Assembly: GCA_029051915.1 (NCBI GenBank)
Contig: JAIDKM010000028.1
Coordinates: 1-10,824 of the forward strand
Length of the DNA: 10,824 nt
Reading direction: 5' to 3'
Source of the DNA: Alistipes sp.
GTDB lineage: Bacteria > Bacteroidota > Bacteroidia > Bacteroidales > Rikenellaceae
Positions 6,609 through 10,824 of this stretch are shown in pieces. Numbering within the stretch: position 1 is the stretch's first letter; each line of letters opens with the position of its first letter. A program made the position numbers and the translations under genes. Under the pieces are notes generated by a model that ran no database searches, had not been told where the DNA came from, and was given only the letters and a program-made list of their open reading frames with translations.

Positions 6609-7326
6609 TGTCGATCACGAACTCGATTTCCCCGAAAAGATATTCGGCGGGCGTGCCGTCGGCATGGCGCACCTGCAACTCGCCGGTGGGGCGGACGCCT
6701 TCGATCGTCGCCTCGATCTCGCCTCTACCGGGTATTCGAAAGACGTGCCGCTGTCCCAGCCGGTACATTTTCTCGCGGTACGATGCCTGCAATGATTCCC
6801 ATTCGCCGCGTTCGAGTTGCCCGTAGCGGCGGTTGCAGCATTCGAGGAACGTGGCAAGCACTTTTTCACGGTCGAACGTGCGGCCGGCGAGCTGCGCCAT
6901 CGATACCGGATTGGGTAGTGCCGGATCGAATGCGGTCTGGTTTACGTTGATGCCTATTCCGACGATCGACCGCGCCAGGGTCGGCCCCGAAAAGTTGTGC
7001 TCGATCAGCATGCCCACGATCTTGCGGTCGCCGGCATAGATGTCGTTCGTCCACTTGATTCGCGTCGGGATGCCGCACGTCTCGAACATATCGGTCAGCG
7101 CCAGTGCTACGGCTTCCGAGAGCAGAAATTGTTCGCCGACAGGCAGGAACCGAGGTTCGAGCACGAGCGAAAAGGTGAGGTTTTCGCCTTCGGGACTGTA
7201 CCATACATGCCCCCGCTGGCCGCGGCCGGCCGTCTGCCGCTCGGCCCACACAGCGTCGCCATGCCGGTAGCGCGCATCGCGGGCTTCGTCGTTGGTCGAA
7301 GTGGTCGAGGCTATGCGGTAGATCAT
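6598..7326 (-). CDS. birA: Biotin--[acetyl-CoA-carboxylase] ligase, monofunctional
   Basis: Activates biotin with ATP and attaches it to the lysine of biotin carboxyl carrier domains. The 242-residue product starts directly in the catalytic domain (MIYRIASTTSTNDEARD), so it lacks the N-terminal winged helix of E. coli BirA and cannot repress biotin genes that way. Key motifs are the biotinyl-AMP loop GRGQRG (34-39), KWTNDI (91-96), and KIVGMLIE with Lys102 in the biotin site. GIGINVNQ follows at about 123-130. A C-terminal SH3-like segment runs from about 190 to 240 (GEIEATIEGVRPTGELQV). The start is fixed by an ATGA overlap with the stop codon of purB, which implies translational coupling and shared transcription from the purB promoter. 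A much longer in-frame extension upstream lies inside purB and is not real. Confidence 0.94.
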   Translation of the reverse strand: MIYRIASTTSTNDEARDARYRHGDAVWAERQTAGRGQRGHVWYSPEGENLTFSLVLEPRFLPVGEQFLLSEAVALALTDMFETCGIPTRIKWTNDIYAGDRKIVGMLIEHNFSGPTLARSIVGIGINVNQTAFDPALPNPVSMAQLAGRTFDREKVLATFLECCNRRYGQLERGEWESLQASYREKMYRLGQRHVFRIPGRGEIEATIEGVRPTGELQVRHADGTPAEYLFGEIEFVIDKSR

Positions 7327-8669
7327 TCGAATATTCCCGTGTAGGTCGTGGGCGACAGCGCGCGGAGTTCGGTTTTCATGCTCTCGGCAACGTCGAGTTC
7401 TGCGATGAACGCCGCGATCGCCGCGGCCGTGATGCGGGTATTGGTGCGCGTAAGAGCCTTGAGCGCTTCGTAAGGTTTGGGATATCCCTCGCGGCGCAGG
7501 ATGGTCTGAATGCCTTCGGCCACCACGGCCCAGTTCTGTTCCAGGTCGTCGTCGAGCGCTTCGCGGTTGAGGATCACCTTGTTCAGCCCCTTCATCAGCG
7601 ATTGCAGCGCAATGATCGAGTGGGCCATCGGTACGCCTACGTTGCGCAGCACGGTCGAGTCGGTCAGGTCGCGCTGGAGCCGCGACACGGGCAGCTTGGC
7701 TGCCAGATGCTCGTAGATCGCACCGGCGATGCCCAGGTTGCCCTCGGCGTTCTCGAAGTCGATGGGATTGACTTTGTGGGGCATGGCGCTCGATCCGACT
7801 TCGCCGGCCTTGATCCGTTGCTTGAAATACTCCTCGGAGATATACATCCACATGTCGCGCGCCAGGTCGGTCAGAATCGTGCCGATCCGCTTAAGGTTGT
7901 CGAAGATCGCCGCCAGGTTGTCGTAGTGTTCGATCTGCGTGGTGTATTGCGAGCGGTCGCGCCCCAGCCGTTCATTCACGAGACGGTTGGCGAACGCTAC
8001 CCAGTCGATCGAGGGATAGGCCGCATGGTGGGCGTTGAAGTTGCCCGTCGCACCTCCGAACTTCGCCGGCACGGGAATATTCCGAAGCATGGCGATCTGC
8101 TTGTCGAGCCGCTCGACGTAGACCCTCATCTCCTTGCCTAAGGTCGTCGGCGAGGCGGGCTGCCCATGCGTGCGTGCCAGCATCGGCACGGCGCGCCATT
8201 CGTCGGCGAAGGCGGCCAGCTTGTCGCGGACTTCCCCGACGGCCGGATAGTAGACGTCGGCCAGCGCCTCCTTGATCGACAAGGGAATCGATGTATTGTT
8301 GATGTCCTGCGACGTGAGTCCGAAGTGTACGAACTCCTTGCAGGCGCCCAGTCCCAGCGCATCCATCTTCTCCTTGATGATGTATTCGATCGCCTTGACA
8401 TCGTGGTTGGTCGTGGCTTCGATCTCCTTCACCCGCTCGGCATCGGCCGGCGAAAAATCCAGATAGAGGGCCCGCAGTGCCGCGAATTTCGAGCGGTCGA
8501 CATCGGCCAGCTGCGGCAGCGGCAGTTCGCACAGGGCGATAAAATATTCCACCTCCACAAGGATGCGGTAGCGGATCAGTGCCTGTTCGGAGAAATAGGC
8601 GGCCAGTTTTTCCGTTTTGTCGCGGTAGCGGCCGTCGACGGGTGAAATGGCGGTCAGGGGATTCAGCAT
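7323..8669 (-). CDS. purB: Adenylosuccinate lyase
   Basis: Cytoplasmic enzyme of purine synthesis. It releases fumarate from SAICAR (de novo pathway) and from adenylosuccinate (AMP branch). From the ATG at 8669 it is 448 residues, matching Bacteroidales homologues. Conserved features are the N-terminal SPVDGRYRDKT (9-19), TTNHDVKAIEY (86-96), TSQDINN (119-125), THGQP with His168, and the fumarate lyase signature GSSAMPHKVNP (292-302) on the flexible catalytic loop. The start at 8669 is preferred to the in-frame ATG at 8690 because the perfect TAAATTTG -7 element at 8699-8706 puts the transcription start near 8692. That gives a 23-nt leader for 8669 but almost none for 8690. The last four bases overlap birA. 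Confidence 0.96.
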   Translation of the reverse strand: MLNPLTAISPVDGRYRDKTEKLAAYFSEQALIRYRILVEVEYFIALCELPLPQLADVDRSKFAALRALYLDFSPADAERVKEIEATTNHDVKAIEYIIKEKMDALGLGACKEFVHFGLTSQDINNTSIPLSIKEALADVYYPAVGEVRDKLAAFADEWRAVPMLARTHGQPASPTTLGKEMRVYVERLDKQIAMLRNIPVPAKFGGATGNFNAHHAAYPSIDWVAFANRLVNERLGRDRSQYTTQIEHYDNLAAIFDNLKRIGTILTDLARDMWMYISEEYFKQRIKAGEVGSSAMPHKVNPIDFENAEGNLGIAGAIYEHLAAKLPVSRLQRDLTDSTVLRNVGVPMAHSIIALQSLMKGLNKVILNREALDDDLEQNWAVVAEGIQTILRREGYPKPYEALKALTRTNTRITAAAIAAFIAELDVAESMKTELRALSPTTYTGIFE

Positions 8670-8698
8670 GATGGGCTCGGTTTTGTTCATTCTGGCGT

Positions 8699-8730
8699 CA
8701 AATTTAAGACAATAAATTGAATTACGCATA
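8699..8730 (-). promoter_or_regulatory. Promoter of purB-birA
   Basis: On the minus strand, TATG (8727-8730, one base from TTTG), 20 bp, then a perfect TAAATTTG (8699-8706). The predicted start near 8692 gives a leader of about 23 nt to the ATG at 8669. Its -33 element lies inside the spacer of the divergent promoter. Confidence 0.6.
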
Positions 8731-8745
8731 ATTTTCTTACCTTTG
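8716..8745 (+). promoter_or_regulatory. Promoter of the DUF4834-mlaE-mlaF operon
   Basis: ATTG (8716-8719, one base from TTTG), 18 bp, then a perfect TACCTTTG (8738-8745). The predicted start near 8752 gives a leader of about 24 nt to the ATG at 8776. Confidence 0.58.
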
Positions 8746-8775
8746 TGAAGTCTAAAATTTCGACCGGTATTTACC

Positions 8776-9156
8776 ATGAGATTCTTTGCAGCGATCATCG
8801 AGGCTCTGGCCGCATTCGTGCAGCGCAATCCGCTGACCGTGCTCTTTTTCTTCGTGCTGGCTCTGGTCGCCCCGAGCCTGTTCAAGGGCATCGCGGCGTT
8901 TATTTTGTATGCGTTTATGGGTATCGTCTTGTTGTTCGTCTTGTTGGGACTGCTTTTTCGCTGGCGGATCTATCGCCTGCAGCGCGATATGGAGAAGCAG
9001 TTCGGCCGGGGCTTCCGACCCGACGGGGAACCCGCTGCCGGCCGGCGTCGCGAGGGCGACGTGAAGGTGCACCGTACCGCCGGTACGCCTGAGAAAAGGG
9101 TGTCGAGCGACGTGGGCGACTACGTCGATTTCGAGGAGACCGGAGAGAAAGAGTAG
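8776..9156 (+). CDS. DUF4834 family small membrane protein
   Basis: No function is established for this Bacteroidetes family. The 126-residue product has an amphipathic or hydrophobic start (MRFFAAIIEALAAF) and two strongly hydrophobic segments at about 20-34 and 38-61. A basic juxtamembrane stretch follows (RWRIYRLQR, 62-70), then a low-complexity charged tail rich in Arg, Gly and Glu. It ends in GDYVDFEE (114-121), which resembles the short conserved C-terminal motif (G[DE]Y[VI]D[FY]EE) I associate with DUF4834. The charged tail is probably cytoplasmic by the positive-inside rule. It is the first gene of a likely operon, 66 bp ahead of mlaE with no terminator or clear promoter between, so a role near the lipid transporter is possible but unproven. 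Family assignment is from memory of the motif and architecture. Confidence 0.78.
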   Translation: MRFFAAIIEALAAFVQRNPLTVLFFFVLALVAPSLFKGIAAFILYAFMGIVLLFVLLGLLFRWRIYRLQRDMEKQFGRGFRPDGEPAAGRRREGDVKVHRTAGTPEKRVSSDVGDYVDFEETGEKE

Positions 9157-9222
9157 CTTGTGCCCGCGGTCGGAGAGAGCCGGCCGGGGAATGGATATAG
9201 ATTATCAAGATTCGCGAATTTT

Positions 9223-9966
9223 ATGTTCCGACTTTTCGCCACCATAGGCCGTTATTTCGTATTGATGGGCAAGGTCTTTTCCCGTCCGGAGAAGATGTCG
9301 ATCTACCGGCGCCGGATCATCTACGAGATGGAGGCGCTCGGCGTCGATTCGATCGGCCTGACGGCCATCATTTCGGTCTTCATCGGTGCCGTCATCACCT
9401 TGCAGATGTGCATCAACCTCGAATCGCCTTTCATTCCGCGGTCGTTGGTGGGCTATGCCACACGCGAGACGATGATTCTGGAGTTTTCGTCGACGGTCGT
9501 GGCTTTGATTCTCGCCGGCAAGGTCGGGTCGAGCATCGCTTCCGAAATCGGCACCATGCGCATCACCGAGCAGATCGATGCCCTGGAGATCATGGGAGTC
9601 AATTCGGCTTCCTACCTGATCTTGCCCAAGATCGTCGCCGCGGTCTTCTTCTTCCCGTTTCTGACCATCCTCTCCATTCTGATCGGTATTTCGGGCGGCT
9701 GGGCCATCTCCTACCTCACAGGAATCATGCTTCCGGCCGATTATGTCGACGGGTTGTTGATGGATTTCAAGCCTTATTCGATCACTTATTCGCTCATCAA
9801 GATGGCGGTCTTCGCCTACCTGATCACCTCCGTTTCGGCTTTCTTCGGTTATTACGCCAAGGGCAATTCGCTCGAAGTCGGCGCCGCTTCGACGCGCGCC
9901 GTGGTCGTGGGTTCGGTGGTCATCATGATCTTCAACCTGATGCTTACGCAGATTCTGTTGATATGA
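9223..9966 (+). CDS. mlaE: MlaE family ABC transporter permease
   Basis: Inner-membrane permease of an MCE-type transporter that moves phospholipids between the membranes and helps keep outer-membrane lipid asymmetry. The 247-residue length fits the family (about 245-260). The N-terminal amphipathic part RYFVLMGKVFSRPEK (10-24) precedes several membrane segments. The family signature AGKVGSSIASEIGTMRITEQIDAL falls at about 98-121 and contains the coupling helix that contacts the ATPase; NSASYLILPK follows (127-136). C-terminal membrane segments run to the end. The ATG at 9223 (MFRLFATIGRYF) matches the family N-terminus. A GTG at 9160 is in frame but would add 21 unlike residues. The stop overlaps the mlaF start as ATGA, implying coupled translation. 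There is no Shine-Dalgarno sequence; the DNA just upstream is AT-rich. Confidence 0.93.
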   Translation: MFRLFATIGRYFVLMGKVFSRPEKMSIYRRRIIYEMEALGVDSIGLTAIISVFIGAVITLQMCINLESPFIPRSLVGYATRETMILEFSSTVVALILAGKVGSSIASEIGTMRITEQIDALEIMGVNSASYLILPKIVAAVFFFPFLTILSILIGISGGWAISYLTGIMLPADYVDGLLMDFKPYSITYSLIKMAVFAYLITSVSAFFGYYAKGNSLEVGAASTRAVVVGSVVIMIFNLMLTQILLI

Positions 9967-10721
9967 TACGCGCCGACCATATCGTCAAGTCGTTCGACGG
10001 CCGCACGGTGCTCAACGACATCTCCGTCGAGTTCGAGACGGGGAAGACCAATCTCATCATCGGCAAGAGCGGTTCGGGCAAGACCGTGCTGCTCAAAAGC
10101 CTCGTCGGCCTGCACGGGATCGATTCGGGTGCCGTCTGGTACGACGACGTCAACTTCACGGAGCTGGGCTTCCGCGACCGCAAGGCCATCCGCAAGGACA
10201 TCGGCATGATCTTCCAGGGCGGGGCGTTGCTCGATTCGTCGTCGGTCGAGGAGAACGTCAAACTGCCGCTGGATCTCTTCACCGAGCAGTCCGAGGCCGA
10301 GAAGCTCGAACGGGTCAACTTCTGCCTCCAGCGCGTGCGGCTCGAAAACGCCAACCACCTTTATCCTGCCGAGTTGTCGGGCGGCATGATCAAGCGCGTG
10401 GCCATCGCCCGCGCCATCGTGCTCAACCCCAGGTATCTTTTTTGCGACGAACCCAACTCGGGACTCGATCCGCAGACTTCCATCGTCATCGACAACCTGA
10501 TCCACGAAATCACGTGCGAGTACAACATCACCACGATCATCAACACCCACGACATGAACTCAGTCATGGAGATCGGCGAGAAGATTGTATACATCCACGA
10601 GGGGCATAAATGGTGGGAGGGTACCAAGGACGATATCCTGCAGGCCGACAACCCCGAGCTCAACGCCTTCGTCTTCGCTTCGGCGATGGCCAAGCGCGCC
10701 AAGGCGGCCGTGGCGAAATGA
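9963..10721 (+). CDS. mlaF: MlaF family ABC transporter ATP-binding protein
   Basis: Cytoplasmic ATPase that powers the MlaE permease. The 252-residue protein has a complete nucleotide-binding domain: Walker A GKSGSGKT (34-41), Q-loop Gln85 in IFQGGAL, ABC signature LSGGM (138-142), and Walker B YLFCDEP with Glu163. The D-loop NSGLDP (165-170) and switch His196 in NTHDM follow. A hydrophilic C-terminal tail (about 225-252) ends in an Ala/Lys-rich stretch. The start is fixed by the 4-bp ATGA overlap with mlaE. The MCE-domain partner (MlaD) is not in the window, and no clear terminator follows. A new promoter begins about 70 bp downstream, so any mlaD nearby would have its own start or lie elsewhere. 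The assignment to MlaF rests on the sequence together with the MlaE neighbour. Confidence 0.93.
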   Translation: MIRADHIVKSFDGRTVLNDISVEFETGKTNLIIGKSGSGKTVLLKSLVGLHGIDSGAVWYDDVNFTELGFRDRKAIRKDIGMIFQGGALLDSSSVEENVKLPLDLFTEQSEAEKLERVNFCLQRVRLENANHLYPAELSGGMIKRVAIARAIVLNPRYLFCDEPNSGLDPQTSIVIDNLIHEITCEYNITTIINTHDMNSVMEIGEKIVYIHEGHKWWEGTKDDILQADNPELNAFVFASAMAKRAKAAVAK

Positions 10722-10769
10722 TCGCTTCCTTCGTCCCGAAGCAGTACGATGCGCTGACAGGCCGTTTAT

Positions 10770-10789
10770 TAAAAAAACTTATTTTTTTA
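10770..10789. repeat. A/T-only inverted repeat upstream of the right-edge promoter
   Basis: T plus seven A (10770-10777) and seven T plus A (10782-10789) form an 8-bp stem of A-T pairs around CTTA. It abuts the -33 element that follows. It could be a weak terminator for mlaF or an UP-like AT tract for the next promoter; it lacks GC pairs. Confidence 0.35.
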
Positions 10790-10821
10790 TTTGCGTAAAA
10801 TATATAAAGTGTATACTTTTG
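10790..10821 (+). promoter_or_regulatory. Bacteroidetes-type promoter at the right edge
   Basis: TTTG (10790-10793), 20 bp, then TACTTTTG (10814-10821), both perfect to consensus and set in very AT-rich DNA. It should fire rightward into a gene that begins beyond the window. Confidence 0.72.
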
Positions 10822-10824
10822 CAC

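Noticed and set aside
7327..7851. Upstream extension of the birA reading frame
   Set aside because: These codons lie inside purB in another frame. The ATGA junction and the conserved MIYRIASTTSTND start place birA at 7326.
8670..8891. Upstream extension of purB past 8669
   Set aside because: The extension runs through both divergent promoters and into DUF4834, and its translation does not resemble PurB.
9160..9222. GTG start for mlaE at 9160
   Set aside because: It would add 21 residues unlike the family N-terminus, whereas ATG at 9223 begins with the expected MFRLFATIGRYF.
10722..10764. Small hairpin CTTCG-TCC-CGAAG just after mlaF as a terminator
   Set aside because: The stem is only 5 bp with a 3-nt loop and no T run follows, so it is too weak to call.
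1..10824. CRISPR arrays, tRNA/rRNA genes, insertion sequences, phage or defence genes
   Set aside because: Both strands were read for spaced direct repeats, transposase or integrase motifs, terminal inverted repeats and cloverleaf patterns. None was seen, and the protein genes listed account for nearly all of the sequence.

Overview
The window looks like ordinary chromosome from a GC-rich member of the Bacteroidales, most like Alistipes (Rikenellaceae). Four things point there. Promoters follow the Bacteroidetes plan: TTTG near -33, about 19-20 bases, then TAnnTTTG near -7. Start codons lack Shine-Dalgarno sequences. The protein set is typical: a carboxypeptidase-regulatory-like domain fused to a TonB-dependent receptor, DUF4834, the LDH-like malate dehydrogenase and a BirA without a DNA-binding domain. 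The genes are compact housekeeping genes in GC-rich sequence, separated by short AT-rich intergenic islands. The genus is an inference; the phylum is well supported.

Left part (1-2580). Two genes read leftward. bamD (outer-membrane protein assembly lipoprotein) is cut by the window edge, and a two-HKD cardiolipin synthase lies upstream of it. greA (transcript cleavage factor) is divergent from the synthase and reads rightward, with interleaved promoters between the two. greA has the only long leader in the window (about 60 nt), and it contains a hairpin followed by a T run that looks like an attenuator.

Middle (2581-6540). A strong terminator ends greA. A 770-residue orphan TonB-dependent receptor follows on the + strand. 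It converges on mdh (minus strand) across a 14-bp stem that can terminate transcription in both directions. gcvH (lipoyl carrier protein of glycine cleavage) sits just upstream of mdh under its own near-perfect promoter and is probably cotranscribed with it.

Right part (6541-10824). purB and birA form a minus-strand pair joined by an ATGA overlap. Divergent from purB, and sharing interleaved promoter DNA with it, is a + strand operon: a DUF4834 membrane protein, then mlaE and mlaF (permease and ATPase of a phospholipid-trafficking ABC transporter), also joined by ATGA. The window ends on a near-perfect promoter for a gene beyond the edge.

Functionally, bamD, cls, the receptor and mlaEF all concern the cell envelope, while greA, mdh, gcvH, purB and birA are central information and metabolic genes. 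I see no mobile elements, phage genes, CRISPR arrays, tRNA/rRNA genes or defence genes, and no convincing new multi-gene system. The best leads are the greA leader, the two interleaved divergent promoters, the CxxC motif in the receptor plug, and the DUF4834-mlaEF linkage.
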